This document shows, piece after piece, positions 51,695 through 61,459 of a DNA stretch of 64,000 bases (position 1 is its first letter; each line of letters starts with the position of its first letter). The translations under genes were made by a program, and so were the position numbers. The stretch is from assembly GCA_027365105.1 (NCBI GenBank), contig DAHXNZ010000001.1:1-64000 (forward strand), read 5' to 3'. Source of the DNA: Thermoplasmata archaeon. GTDB lineage: Archaea; Thermoplasmatota; Thermoplasmata; Lutacidiplasmatales; UBA184. The notes under the pieces were generated by a model that saw only the letters and a program-made list of their open reading frames with translations, made no database searches and had not been told where the DNA came from.

Positions 51695-52525
51695 ATGAGC
51701 CCAACACCGAACGCCGTCCCCGAGGGAGGCCCCCGAACGGGGGGGCCGGAGTCGGCCGACCCTCGGCCCTCCGAGGGACCCGCCACGGCTCGCCAGCCCC
51801 GGCGACGGGCGGTAACCGCCACGGCCAACGTGCCGTTGACGCCCACGATCCACGTACTGACGTTTTCTCTCCCGCCGAACGACTCAATGGAGTTCGTCCC
51901 CGGCCAGTATGTGACCTTCTTCTTTCGTCGGGACGGGAAGTCAGTGACGCGTTCGTATTCGATCTACTCTTCGGCCAACCTCCATGACCGGTTCTCGCTC
52001 CTCATCAAGCGGGTTCCTCAGGGATTTGCGTCCAATCGACTCTGTGACCTCACACCATCTCCGGCCGCCACGGAAACCATTCTCGGTCCGCTGGGGAAGT
52101 TCCTGTATCGCCCTCCCGGGGATCGGCACGTGGTGATGGTGGCCACCGGGGTGGGGCTCGCGCCCTTCATCCCCATGCTCGAACGTCTCCAAGCGGAGAG
52201 CCCGGCAACTCCGACGTGGCTCGTGTGGGGAAACCGGTTTATGGAGGATCTGGTCGGGCGCAGCGATCTCGAACGGAAAGAACGATCCTGGCCGAACTTT
52301 CATTTCGTCCCGGTGCTCTCGCGCCCCCCTCCGGATGGAAGCTGGTCGGGGGCGGTAGGTCATGTTCAAGCCCAGGTCAGGGCCCGGTTCCCGGACCTCA
52401 GTCATGCGGATGTCTACCTGTGCGGCGCTACCCCGATGGTGAACGAGATGCAGGATCTGTCGCTCGAACTCGGCTGCCCCAGGGACCAAATCTATGTGGA
52501 CCGCTGGGGGGAACACTCGGGCTGA
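51695..52525 (+). CDS. Ferredoxin/flavodoxin-NAD(P)H reductase-like protein
   Basis: 276 residues from the ATG at 51695. After a polar N-terminal ~40 residues comes an FAD-binding barrel with VPGQYVTFFF and TRSYSIYSS (RxYS flavin motif), then an NAD(P)-binding domain with MVATGVGLAPFIPML, WLVWGNRF and YLCGATPMVNEMQ. It ends YVDRWGEHSG. It should pass electrons between NAD(P)H and ferredoxin, flavodoxin or an oxygenase. It stands alone, with no obvious partner, just right of the accessory island. Confidence 0.85.
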   Translation: MSPTPNAVPEGGPRTGGPESADPRPSEGPATARQPRRRAVTATANVPLTPTIHVLTFSLPPNDSMEFVPGQYVTFFFRRDGKSVTRSYSIYSSANLHDRFSLLIKRVPQGFASNRLCDLTPSPAATETILGPLGKFLYRPPGDRHVVMVATGVGLAPFIPMLERLQAESPATPTWLVWGNRFMEDLVGRSDLERKERSWPNFHFVPVLSRPPPDGSWSGAVGHVQAQVRARFPDLSHADVYLCGATPMVNEMQDLSLELGCPRDQIYVDRWGEHSG

Positions 52526-52920
52526 AGCGGCACCATCCGTCTCGGGCCGGCGGGCGGCACCGCCCTGACGGGGCCATACGCCCAGGCCGAGCCCCCGGGA
52601 TTGCGCGGGCCTCCCTCCGAGGGCTCAGGGAGTTTCACCTGGGCCGGGAAGACCCGGCCGGTCGAATGATGGGGATGGAAGGGACCCTGGGGGGCTCGCG
52701 GGGGGTCGAGGGTCGAGCCTCCCGGGGGAACCGGGGGCTGGGCGCGACGGGGACCGCCGCGGCGGGGTCCGGCCGGGGACCGCGCCCCGAGAGGGCCGGC
52801 GGGGGTGGACCGCGAACGCACAGCGGGCGATCCCGAAGCCGCGCACGACCACCTGACCGAGCAGTTCCGGCCAGTGCCGGACCCCTTCAGCCTTAAATCA
52901 TCCGGAGCAACGTTCCCGGT
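52526..52920 (+). other. Intergenic region upstream of the first S53 peptidase
   Basis: No gene recognised; the frame is GC-rich low-complexity. A TATA-like CCTTAAATCA (52891-52900) lies about 25 nt before the ATG at 52921 and predicts a leaderless transcript. Confidence 0.45.
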
Positions 52921-55900
52921 ATGCGATCCCCGAAGACGTCCCGGACTGCACGCCCGCGCTGGAGTACGACCGGGTGGCTGGTCGTGGCTGTGGCGTTCTT
53001 GATGCTCCTCCCGTCCGCCTCGGTCTTCGCTTCCGCTCCTGCGGCGCGGTCGCCGACCGGGGCTCCGGGCGCCGTGGCCGCCGCCGTGAGTGGCCCCCGG
53101 ATCTCGGTCCCGACCCTCGCCGACGGCGCCGCACCGCGCTCGGGGGGGACCCCGTTCCGAGGGAATCTCTCGGTCTTTGTCAGCTTCCGACTCCAGAATC
53201 AGAGCGCCCTCGACCGGCTCCTCTCCGGGCTCAACAATCCGCGCAGCCCTGACTACCGACATTACCTCACGGCCGGCGAATTTACCCGGTGGTTCTCCCC
53301 GTCGACCGAGACCTACAATCAGGCCCAGCAGTATTTTTCCGGGCTGCCGGGACTTTCCCTCTCGACCTATTCGGACCGGGTGGGCCTCATGGTCCACGGG
53401 CCGGCCGCCTCGATCGGGCGCGCCTTCGGGGTCAGCCTCGATCGTTATGCTTCCCGAACCTCGGCGCCGTTTGTCGCGCCGATCGGGAGCGCCACCCTGC
53501 CGGAGTCGTTCGGCCTCCAGGTCCTGCAGGTGACCGGGCTCGACAGCCGGCCGACCGCCCAGTCGGACCTCCAGATCGGGGAACATGCGGTCGTTTCCGG
53601 GGCCGTCGCCGGGATCCGCACGGCCGGCTATCCGGCCCCCTCGACCTGCTACTCCGGCGGCCAGTGCCTTTGGGGCAGCGATCTCCAGGTGGCCTACGAT
53701 GAGCTCGCCCTGTTCAACGTGACGTACCCCACCCACGAGGTGGTGGCCACGATCCTCTGGTCCGGAAGCAACAGTTCCGGGCAGTCGGTCGGTCCGTTCG
53801 TGCCGTCGGACATCTCGGCCTACTTCAACCAGACGATTCCGGCGGGGGAGCCCCATCCCCACTTCTACGGGGTCCCGGTCAACGGCGCCCCGAAACCCGG
53901 GATCTCGGCCAGCTACGACCAGAGCGGCGCGAACATCGAGAACACCCTCGACCTCGAGATGGTCGGATCGACGGCCCCGGGAGCCTCCATCTACAATGTC
54001 TACGGGCCGTCGGCCACCTACGCCAACCTCGACAACGCCTTCGCCTACATCCTGAACCCGAACGCCTCCGTCCCGGGGCTCAAGAATGTGAGCGTCATCA
54101 CCAACTCCTGGGGCGGAAGCGACCAGAACGACTCGTCGTGGTACCAGTACCTCCAGGAGGCCCAGACTCGGGGGATCACGGTACTCGCCTCCTCCGGCGA
54201 CTCCGGCGACAACCCCAACAGCAGCAAGTGGACCGGCACCGGCCCCGAGTTTCCTTCGACGATGGCCTACGATGACTTCGGCGTCACCGCAGTCGGCGGA
54301 ACCACGCTGGTCGTCCATGACCACCCGAACACCGACCCCGCCCAGTACCTCCATATCCAGAGCCAGATCGCCTGGAACGTCTCGGCGACCGATACTTCGG
54401 ACAACGGCCCGGCCGGGAGTTCGGGGGGGATCAGCACCGTCTTTTCCGAGCCGTCCTGGCAGAACTCGACCGAAGCCAACTCGGTGATCCAAGGGAAGGG
54501 GCGGGGAGTCCCGGACATCGCCGCAACGGCCAACAATACCTGGATGTACGCGAGCTCCGCCGGGAGTCTCCTCCAGTACGAGGTCGCCGGCACCTCGATC
54601 GCCTCTCCCCTGGTGGCCGGCCTCGTGGCGGAGGTGGATGCCCTCCTCGCCCACACGGGCCAAGGCGCCCTCGGATTCGCCGATCCGGCGATCTACACGT
54701 GGGCCAACCAGATGATTGCCCCGATGAACAGCACAGCGACCACCGGATTCCTGCCCACCGGATCGTACAACTCGACCCTCCCGACCCTGCCCTTCTACGA
54801 TGTGACCCAGGGGCAGAACTTTGTGGACCATGCCCTGTACGGCTACGACCTGGTCACCGGTTGGGGAAGCCTGGACGCCTACAACTTCACGATGTATGTC
54901 CTCCACCAAAACTACTCGGGCGCCGCGTTCTCCCTCCAAGGCATCCGCGACCGGCTCGATCTGGCCGCGCTCAATGTCACCTCCTACCTTTCCGGGGGCA
55001 GCGTCAATACCGCCTACAACGCCTCCATCCAGCAGAACTTCTTCCTGGGCAACAGTCTGGGCGCCCCGGTGTATTGGGTCCAGAACGTCGTCTACATCAA
55101 CGGGAGCCAGGCGACGGGGTGGACCCTCAACTACACCGGATGGGTCGTCTTCCCGTTCTACGGACTCTATCCGACCCAGTCGGTCTACGAATACAACTTC
55201 CCGGCCGGCACCGTCCTCCAGATGCCGCAGACGTTCACCATGACCAGTTGGATCTCCAACAACTCGACCGGGGCGGCAACGATGAATTTTGAGGTCGACA
55301 GCCAGCACCTGACCCTGCCCGTCCCGGGCGCCGAGTACATCATCGGCGGGCTCAACAACAGCTTCTTCTGGCAAGGCACCCAGTACACCAACGGGCCCTA
55401 CCCTCCGGGCCGCCCCGGTGGCCTCGCCCCCCAGTTCGGACTGGTCGGCGGCCCCTCGGGGGGTCAGGGGCAGTTCGGAGCCCCGACCCAAGGTTCACTG
55501 ACCATTTCCATCGAACCGACCGGGAGTTCAGTCTACACGACACCGTTGGGGGCCGAAACGATCGCGGCCGGCACCTCCCAGACCGGGGAGACCGCCCGGA
55601 ACCTTGCCTGGCAGGGCTCCGGGGCGAACTGGACCCTGGGAATCCAGTCCGGCTCCACCGAGCAGGGCGTGCTGGCCTTCGCCGTCTTCCAGGGGGGCAA
55701 CCCCGCCGCCGGCCCGAGCTTCCCGGTCAACTTCCAGGAGACCGGGCTTCCGCCCGGCCAGACCTGGTCGGTCCTGCTCGCCGGGGGCCTCGGGACCTCC
55801 AACTCCTCGACCATCCAGTTCCTGGAGGGGAACGGGAACTATTCGTTCGTCGTCCGGCCGTTGCCGGGGTACCGCGTTTCGCCTTCGTCGGGGACCGTCA

Positions 55901-57000
55901 CCGTCAACGGGAACTCCGTCACCGTGTCGATCGTCTGGACCGCCGTGACCTATCCGGTCGCGTTCCAGGAGACCGGACTCCCCACGGGAGCCGCGTGGAA
56001 CGTTTCGGTCTCCAGTGGGGGTTCGGCGGAAGGGAGCGGCGCGATCCTGACAGTGGCGGTTCCGAACGGGACCTTCAACTATACCTTCACCCCTCTCCTG
56101 AACGGGTACGCGACCGGACACGGGGTCCTGGTCGTGAACGGGAGCGGCGTCAACCGGACCGTCGTCTTTGTTCCGGTCCGGTATGTGATCACCTTCCGGG
56201 CCCTCAACCTCACCCCGGGGGTCGAATGGTCGGTGACCCTGGGCGGCACTCCCGAGTCGACGACCAACGTGAGCCTGCGCTTCTCCGAGCCGAACGGGAG
56301 CTACCCCTATGTGATCGGCGAGGTCCCCGGATGGGCGACGACCGCCTATTCGGGTCAGCTCCGGGTGCTGGGAAGCTCCGTCGAGGTCAGTCGGACCTGG
56401 AGTCGGTTCGTCTATGAGGCCACCTTCACCGAGACCGGCCTCCCGGTCGGAGCCTCCTGGTGGGTGGTCGTGAACGGGACCCGGTCCAACGCCTCCGGCG
56501 ACCAGGCGGTCCTGCCCCTGGCCAACGGGACGTACCGATACTCGGTCGGGGTCGAGGACTCACGGTATGCCGCGGCGGGAGGACTCCTCCCGGTCCAAGG
56601 GTCGGCTCCGGTCGTAGAGGTTCCCTTTCGGCTGGTGACCTACCTCGTGACGGTGGTCACCGCCGGGGGACCCGCGGGCGCCGCCTGGTCGGTGACGATC
56701 AATGGGACCACCCAGCGGTCGACCGGCACGACCGCGGCCCTCGCCGAAGCGAACGGGAGCCACCCCTATCGGATCACGCCCCCGTCGGGCTACGACGCCC
56801 GACCCTCGTCCGGGACCCTCATCGTGAACGGGACCCCCACCGATCTCCCGGTCGAGTTCTCGAGCGGTTCGTCCGCCGGGGGCCTCTTCGCGGGAAGTGG
56901 AGCGGTCATCCTGATCTCCGGATTCGTTGCGGCGGCGGTCATCCTGGTCGCCTTCGGGATCTCGTACGGGCTCCGCCGCCGAGGTTCGGGCCGACCCTGA
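52921..57000 (+). CDS. Secreted S53 (sedolisin/kumamolisin-like) peptidase with repeats and C-terminal anchor
   Basis: 1359 residues. Signal peptide about residues 15-42; an activation prodomain about 55-195 (FVSFRLQNQSALDRLLSGLN, LTAGEFTRWFSPS). The catalytic S53 domain spans about 215-660: Glu 340 and Asp 344 in NIENTLDLEM, oxyanion Asp in TNSWGGSD, nucleophile Ser 559 in AGTSIASP, and the Ca-binding DLVTGWGSLD. Then follow a beta-rich region, five ~77-residue repeats (about 930-1310), and a C-terminal membrane helix (VILISGFVAAAVILVAFGISYGL). S53 peptidases act at acidic pH outside the cell. It converges with a second S53 gene. Confidence 0.93.
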   Translation: MRSPKTSRTARPRWSTTGWLVVAVAFLMLLPSASVFASAPAARSPTGAPGAVAAAVSGPRISVPTLADGAAPRSGGTPFRGNLSVFVSFRLQNQSALDRLLSGLNNPRSPDYRHYLTAGEFTRWFSPSTETYNQAQQYFSGLPGLSLSTYSDRVGLMVHGPAASIGRAFGVSLDRYASRTSAPFVAPIGSATLPESFGLQVLQVTGLDSRPTAQSDLQIGEHAVVSGAVAGIRTAGYPAPSTCYSGGQCLWGSDLQVAYDELALFNVTYPTHEVVATILWSGSNSSGQSVGPFVPSDISAYFNQTIPAGEPHPHFYGVPVNGAPKPGISASYDQSGANIENTLDLEMVGSTAPGASIYNVYGPSATYANLDNAFAYILNPNASVPGLKNVSVITNSWGGSDQNDSSWYQYLQEAQTRGITVLASSGDSGDNPNSSKWTGTGPEFPSTMAYDDFGVTAVGGTTLVVHDHPNTDPAQYLHIQSQIAWNVSATDTSDNGPAGSSGGISTVFSEPSWQNSTEANSVIQGKGRGVPDIAATANNTWMYASSAGSLLQYEVAGTSIASPLVAGLVAEVDALLAHTGQGALGFADPAIYTWANQMIAPMNSTATTGFLPTGSYNSTLPTLPFYDVTQGQNFVDHALYGYDLVTGWGSLDAYNFTMYVLHQNYSGAAFSLQGIRDRLDLAALNVTSYLSGGSVNTAYNASIQQNFFLGNSLGAPVYWVQNVVYINGSQATGWTLNYTGWVVFPFYGLYPTQSVYEYNFPAGTVLQMPQTFTMTSWISNNSTGAATMNFEVDSQHLTLPVPGAEYIIGGLNNSFFWQGTQYTNGPYPPGRPGGLAPQFGLVGGPSGGQGQFGAPTQGSLTISIEPTGSSVYTTPLGAETIAAGTSQTGETARNLAWQGSGANWTLGIQSGSTEQGVLAFAVFQGGNPAAGPSFPVNFQETGLPPGQTWSVLLAGGLGTSNSSTIQFLEGNGNYSFVVRPLPGYRVSPSSGTVTVNGNSVTVSIVWTAVTYPVAFQETGLPTGAAWNVSVSSGGSAEGSGAILTVAVPNGTFNYTFTPLLNGYATGHGVLVVNGSGVNRTVVFVPVRYVITFRALNLTPGVEWSVTLGGTPESTTNVSLRFSEPNGSYPYVIGEVPGWATTAYSGQLRVLGSSVEVSRTWSRFVYEATFTETGLPVGASWWVVVNGTRSNASGDQAVLPLANGTYRYSVGVEDSRYAAAGGLLPVQGSAPVVEVPFRLVTYLVTVVTAGGPAGAAWSVTINGTTQRSTGTTAALAEANGSHPYRITPPSGYDARPSSGTLIVNGTPTDLPVEFSSGSSAGGLFAGSGAVILISGFVAAAVILVAFGISYGLRRRGSGRP
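55720..56866 (+). repeat. Five tandem ~77-residue coding repeats
   Basis: Units begin near 55720, 55951, 56182, 56410 and 56641. Each has the pattern (Y/F)xVxFxETGLPxGxxWxVxxxG, followed by NGxYxY and a closing GxLxVNG strand. Units 3 and 5 have diverged at ETGLP. They look like Ig/fibronectin-like surface domains between the peptidase and the membrane anchor. Confidence 0.75.
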
Positions 57001-57034
57001 CGAGCCGCTTCGGCGGCCGACGGAACTCGTCGGT

Positions 57035-59548
57035 TCAGTTCGAGGGCGGTGCGGGAGGGGAATCCGACTCGGGCGGCTCTGCCGGCGCCTCCGGCGGGGC
57101 GGACGTCGAGACCGGACCGGCCTCGGGAGGGGGCGCCGCGGCTTGGGCGGCCTCCCGCTCCAGCCGCTCGACCTCGGCCCGGGCCCGTCGCACCCGGGAC
57201 CGTTCGACAAGGCTGCTCACGGCCGAAGCGACGATGATCCCGGCGATCAGCAGGAGGACGTAGGGCGTGTACGGAGCGAGATACCCGTTGAGGAAATCGT
57301 AGCCCCGGTGCAGGAGGTCGATCACCTGCTGGACGAGCCCCTTCGAGGGCGCGGCAGTGAAGTTGACCGGGACCGGGGGAGGCGATGCCGAGGCGACCGT
57401 GAAGTTCCCTCGCCCCGGCGAGCCGGTGTAACCGGAGGGGGCCAGGGCCACGTAGGCGTAGAGGCCGCTCGACAGGTTGACCGTCAGGTTCCCTTGGGTG
57501 GTCGTGAAGCTCTGGCCGATGATCACAACCCCCCAACGGGCGCCGCCGGGGAGGCCATGGGAGACGAACGTGACCGCGTAGACCGGGCCGGTCACCGTCA
57601 GGGCATAGATGATCGGGGCCCCCCAGCCGGTGACCAGATCGTAGCCCGGGAGGGCCGAATAGACGAGGTTGCGGCCGGAGGTGATGTCGTAGAAGGAGGG
57701 AGTCGGCGAGAGTCCGCTGAACTGGGAGTTGCCCCGCTGATAGAGGAGGGGATTCAGGAATCCCTCCCACGGATGGCCCAAGGCCGAGTTGTACGCATCC
57801 ATCTCCGCCACGAACCCCCCGAGCACCGGAGCCGCGATCGAGGTGCCCCAGACCTCGTAGAAGGGGGCCCCGGCCACGGAGGCGTTGGTGGCCAAGTAGA
57901 GCCGCCCGTCGACGGTGATCGTGATGAGGGTGTTGTTCGCCACCAGGGCGAGGTCCGGGACTCCCCGCCCCTTGCCCTGGATGACCGCATTGGCTTCGGT
58001 CGTCCGCTGCCAGATCGGGGTCGGGAACGAGCTGCTGATCCCGCCGGTGGTGCCCGCCGGCCCGCCGTTTCCCGTCCCGGTCGAGATGTTCCAGACGACC
58101 TCGCTGGTCCGTTCGAGGTAGGCCGGGCTCGCCGGGTCGGACGCGACGGTCAGGGTCGTGCCGCCGACGGCCGTGTCTCCGAAGCCATCGTAGGCCATGG
58201 TGGCGGGAAACTCGACGCCGGAGTCGATCCACTTGCTGCTGGCCGGGTTGTTGCCGGAGTCGCCGGAGGAGGCAAGCACGGTGATCCCGCGGGCCTGGGC
58301 CTCCATGAGGTCGGCGTACCAGACCGAGTTGTTGCCGTCGCTGGCGCCCCAGGAGTTGGAGATCACGCTCACATTGGCGAGGGCCGGGTCGCTGAGGATC
58401 GTGGTGAACGCCTCGTCCAGGTACGTGACCGCGCTCGAAGGCCCGTAGACGTTGTAGATGGAGGCCCCCGGGGCGGTCGATCCGATCATTTCCAGGTCGA
58501 TGGTGTTCTCGGTCGACGCGCCGGTGACGTCGTAGCTCGCCGAGGCCCCGGGCGGTGGTGCCCCTCCGATCGGGATCCCGAAAACCTGGGACGCCGGCTC
58601 ACCGGCGGGCAACGTTTCGTTGAGGTAGCTCTCGATGTCCGACGGGACGAAGGGGCCCACCGGAGTCCCGGACTCGTTGCTCCCCGACCAGAGGATGGTC
58701 GCGACCACCGCATGGACCGGGAGCACCTGATCCAGGAGCGGAAGCTCGTCGTACGCCACCTGGAACTCGGGGGCGTAGAGCATCTGGTTCTGACCAATCT
58801 GAACCGGGGGCAGGATTGTCCCGACCGGCGCTCCCGCCGCGCCGACAGTGCCTCCCGAGGGAGCCGCTCGAGCGGCGGCGCCGCCCAGCAGGTGCCCCTC
58901 CGCATAGTCGTTCAACCCGACCACCCCCGCGATTGCGCCGGCCAGGGAGCCGGGCAGGGTGGGAACTCCCGATACGGAGTAGTACGTCCCGCGGACGGGG
59001 TCGGTGCGTTCCTCGAACGTGGTGGCGAAGGCGGCGCCGACCTGCGAGGAGCTACCGGTCAGGGCGAGGGCGGTGCGCCCCGAAAAGGTCGTCACGTGGA
59101 GGCCGAACGACCGGAAGTAGCCGATTGCCGCCTGGTAGGTGGCCGCCGAAGGGCCGTAGAGCGCGTTGAACTGGGCACGGGTCAAGTAGCGATGGTACTG
59201 CGAGCTCGAGGGGTTTTGAAGGTCGGCCAGCAGCGCCGAGAGGCCGGCCGCATGGGCGAACTGAAGCTGGACCATCGCGGTGACCGTACCCCGGTAGGGT
59301 CCCAGGACCGGATCGGACGCCGGGCCGGGATTCGCGATGGGCAGAGCCACTCGGCCGGTAGGGACAAGGATCGCGGCGACGGCTCCCCCGGTGCTCCGGG
59401 GTCCCGCCGAGGCGAGGGCGGGGCTCGTGACAATCACCACGGTGACGAGGAGGACGGGCAGGATCGAGGCGATGCGCCACCGTCGCGTCGAGGAATCTTC
59501 GGGGTTCGCCGAACCGGCGCCGCGGCGGGTCTCCTTCGGGCTACCCAC
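57035..59548 (-). CDS. Second secreted S53 (sedolisin-like) peptidase with membrane anchor
   Basis: 837 residues from a GTG at 59546-59548, set by a TATA-like box 27 nt upstream. Signal peptide near residues 22-50 (IASILPVLLVTVVIVTSPALA), prodomain (AMVQLQFAHAAGLSALLADL, RYLTRAQFNALYGPS), and S53 domain with Glu/Asp in STENTIDLEM, NSWGASDG, GTSIAAP (nucleophile Ser) and DLVTGWG. One ETGLP-type domain (VSHGLPGGARWGVV) follows, then a membrane helix (YVLLLIAGIIVASAVSSLV) and a long charged/Pro-rich cytoplasmic tail. It is shorter than its neighbour and probably arose by duplication. Confidence 0.92.
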   Translation of the reverse strand: MGSPKETRRGAGSANPEDSSTRRWRIASILPVLLVTVVIVTSPALASAGPRSTGGAVAAILVPTGRVALPIANPGPASDPVLGPYRGTVTAMVQLQFAHAAGLSALLADLQNPSSSQYHRYLTRAQFNALYGPSAATYQAAIGYFRSFGLHVTTFSGRTALALTGSSSQVGAAFATTFEERTDPVRGTYYSVSGVPTLPGSLAGAIAGVVGLNDYAEGHLLGGAAARAAPSGGTVGAAGAPVGTILPPVQIGQNQMLYAPEFQVAYDELPLLDQVLPVHAVVATILWSGSNESGTPVGPFVPSDIESYLNETLPAGEPASQVFGIPIGGAPPPGASASYDVTGASTENTIDLEMIGSTAPGASIYNVYGPSSAVTYLDEAFTTILSDPALANVSVISNSWGASDGNNSVWYADLMEAQARGITVLASSGDSGNNPASSKWIDSGVEFPATMAYDGFGDTAVGGTTLTVASDPASPAYLERTSEVVWNISTGTGNGGPAGTTGGISSSFPTPIWQRTTEANAVIQGKGRGVPDLALVANNTLITITVDGRLYLATNASVAGAPFYEVWGTSIAAPVLGGFVAEMDAYNSALGHPWEGFLNPLLYQRGNSQFSGLSPTPSFYDITSGRNLVYSALPGYDLVTGWGAPIIYALTVTGPVYAVTFVSHGLPGGARWGVVIIGQSFTTTQGNLTVNLSSGLYAYVALAPSGYTGSPGRGNFTVASASPPPVPVNFTAAPSKGLVQQVIDLLHRGYDFLNGYLAPYTPYVLLLIAGIIVASAVSSLVERSRVRRARAEVERLEREAAQAAAPPPEAGPVSTSAPPEAPAEPPESDSPPAPPSN

Positions 59549-60240
59549 GGTAGGTCTGTGAGCGTGCCCGCATGATAAGGGTGTCGTGTCCCGGAGCCCT
59601 CGCCTCGACGCCTCGGGAAACCGACCGGAGCCACGGATCGCCGGAGCGCCGCGGTCGGGTCTGTCGCCTCCGGTAAAGCCCGTTCGGAAATCGGCGGGAA
59701 GCTGGGCGGCCCGACGGACGCTCACGATCGCGGCCGGGGAGTCGATCATGGACCTCATTGGGATCGGTCCGGCCACGGCCTCCCGGGTAGAGAAGGGGCC
59801 CCTCGCGGAGTGCCGCCGGCCCTCGCGGACCGATATCGCTTCGCAGAGCGCTGCAGGGGGTCCTCCGGTAGGGCGAATCCCCGTGCCCGGGAGCGGACCC
59901 GGCCCAGGACGCGTAGCTCCCGGACCGACTTCAACCCCGAGGACCCCCCGGCCCCGAGGGATCGGGCGGGATGAGGGGAGTCGGGCCCTCATGGCCAAGG
60001 TGGGCGGATCCCTCGCCTTCGTCATCGCCCGCCGGAGTTCTCGGTCAACCCGATGACGCCAAGACCGGTCCAGGCGAGGGCCGGCGCGCAGTCGTTCACC
60101 CCGATCGACGTGCGGCATGCCAGGTTCGGGGCGCCGCTTCGACCCCGTCAACGCGGGGATGCGGCCCGCCCCATCCCCAGCCTGGGACCGTATGGCCAGC
60201 CCTTCACCCCCCGTGGGCCAAGCTCCCGAAGCGGAGCCGC
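59549..60240. other. 690-bp divergent/intergenic region
   Basis: Contains the TATA-like box of the S53 gene (59571-59580, read CCTTATCATG on the minus strand). Otherwise no convincing gene: the frames are Arg/Pro-rich artefacts, and no tRNA arms or strong repeats were seen. Confidence 0.4.
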
Positions 60241-61248
60241 TTACCCGGGAGCCGGGGCGGCCTCGGGGGATCGGATTCGACCGTAGCCCCGGATTGAAGC
60301 GTCCACCTCCGGAGGCGGCAGCCCGCCGAAGTCCAGGATGCCGAGAATCTCATCGACCCCCAAGGCTTCGTACTCGTCGAGGCGTCGCCGGACCTCCTCG
60401 GATGAACCGAGGAGGGCGAGGCCGGTCTCCTCGATCTGGCGGGCCGATGCCGCCGTCGGATCGGCGTTCACCTTCTGCCGATAGAACGTGCTGTAGGTCG
60501 CGAGCCGTCCGTCAAGGTACCGCTGGAGGGCCGTGCGGGCCAGGGCCGGTCGATCCCCCACATAGATGTGGACGGCCACCGCCACCTCCCCGTGAGGGGC
60601 GGGTCCCGAACGGCGGTACTCCCGGATCGCCTCCCCCAGCTCCCCGAGCGACCCGACCGTGGCGTAGGGGATCAAGGCGGCCGACGCGCCGGCCCGGGCC
60701 ACGTACGGGATGGCCGCCTTCCGCTGGACGGCAATCCAGATCGGTGGGTGCGGCCGCTGGACGGGTTGCACGTTCAGTCGGACGGCGGACGCGCCGGGCA
60801 CCGGCGACCGGACCTCCTCCCCCCGCCACGCGGCCAGGATGGTGGCGAGGCCGGCATCGAACCGTTCGCGCTTCGACTTCGGGTCGACCCCGAACCCTTC
60901 GAGCTCGGTCGGGATGTAGCCGCTCCCGACGCCGAAGTTGAGCCGCCCCCCGAGAAGCTGGTCGACGACCGCGTACTGCTCGGCGATGGCGACCGGGTCA
61001 TGCAGGGGCAGGACCGAGACCATCGACCCAAGCCGGAGCTTCCGGGTGACCTCCCCACAGGCGGCCAGCAGCGCCGGCGGGTGGGGGCAGAGCCCGCTCG
61101 GCTGGAAGTGATGCTCGGCCGTCCATAACCCGTGGAGGCCGGCGCGCTCGGCGGCCCGGGCGAGGTCCACCACCTCCCGCAGCCGGGAGCGGGCCGGGTC
61201 GGTCCCCGGGGGAAAGCCGTCTACGATGGTGAACGCGCTGAGCTTCAC
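60241..61248 (-). CDS. LLM-class flavin-dependent oxidoreductase (luciferase-like)
   Basis: 335 residues from a GTG at 61246-61248. The bacterial luciferase-like barrel is recognised by LWTAEHHFQPSGLCPHPPALLAA, RLRLGSMVSVLPLHDPVAIAEQYAVVDQLLGGRLNFGVGSGY, and RPHPPIWIAVQRKAAIPYVARAG. Archaeal members often use coenzyme F420 or FMN; the substrate is unknown. A TATA-like GATTTAG (about 61270-61277) lies ~26 nt upstream, so the start is well supported and the transcript leaderless. Confidence 0.88.
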   Translation of the reverse strand: MKLSAFTIVDGFPPGTDPARSRLREVVDLARAAERAGLHGLWTAEHHFQPSGLCPHPPALLAACGEVTRKLRLGSMVSVLPLHDPVAIAEQYAVVDQLLGGRLNFGVGSGYIPTELEGFGVDPKSKRERFDAGLATILAAWRGEEVRSPVPGASAVRLNVQPVQRPHPPIWIAVQRKAAIPYVARAGASAALIPYATVGSLGELGEAIREYRRSGPAPHGEVAVAVHIYVGDRPALARTALQRYLDGRLATYSTFYRQKVNADPTAASARQIEETGLALLGSSEEVRRRLDEYEALGVDEILGILDFGGLPPPEVDASIRGYGRIRSPEAAPAPG

Positions 61249-61350
61249 GGCCTCGGGAGCCGGGGAACCCCTAAATCGGCTCCGACTCCCAGCGGCCCGG
61301 TCCGGCTGCGGGCGGGGTCGCCCCGGCCGAGACCCGGGTCGACGGGGTCC

Positions 61351-61361
61351 CAAAGTATAAG
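61351..61361 (+). promoter_or_regulatory. TATA-like box of tRNA-Ala
   Basis: CAAAGTATAAG centred about 29 nt before the tRNA 5' end at 61387. Confidence 0.5.
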
Positions 61362-61386
61362 GCCCGAGAGACTCCGGCCGGTCGGC

Positions 61387-61459
61387 GGGCTGGTAGATCA
61401 GTTGGAAGATCGCCGGTTTTGCAAACCGGAGGCCTCGGGTTCAAATCCCGACCAGTCCA
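61387..61459 (+). tRNA. tRNA-Ala (TGC)
   Basis: Acceptor GGGCTGG pairs with CCAGTCC (one G-U at position 3-70, the alanine identity element); D arm GATC...GATC; anticodon stem CCGGT/ACCGG with loop TTTGCAA, anticodon TGC; T arm TCGGG-TTCAAAT-CCCGA; discriminator A. No intron. Confidence 0.95.

Noticed and set aside
52492-55491. 999-residue minus-strand frame opposite the first S53 gene
   Set aside because: Antisense artefact; the plus strand encodes complete S53 motifs.
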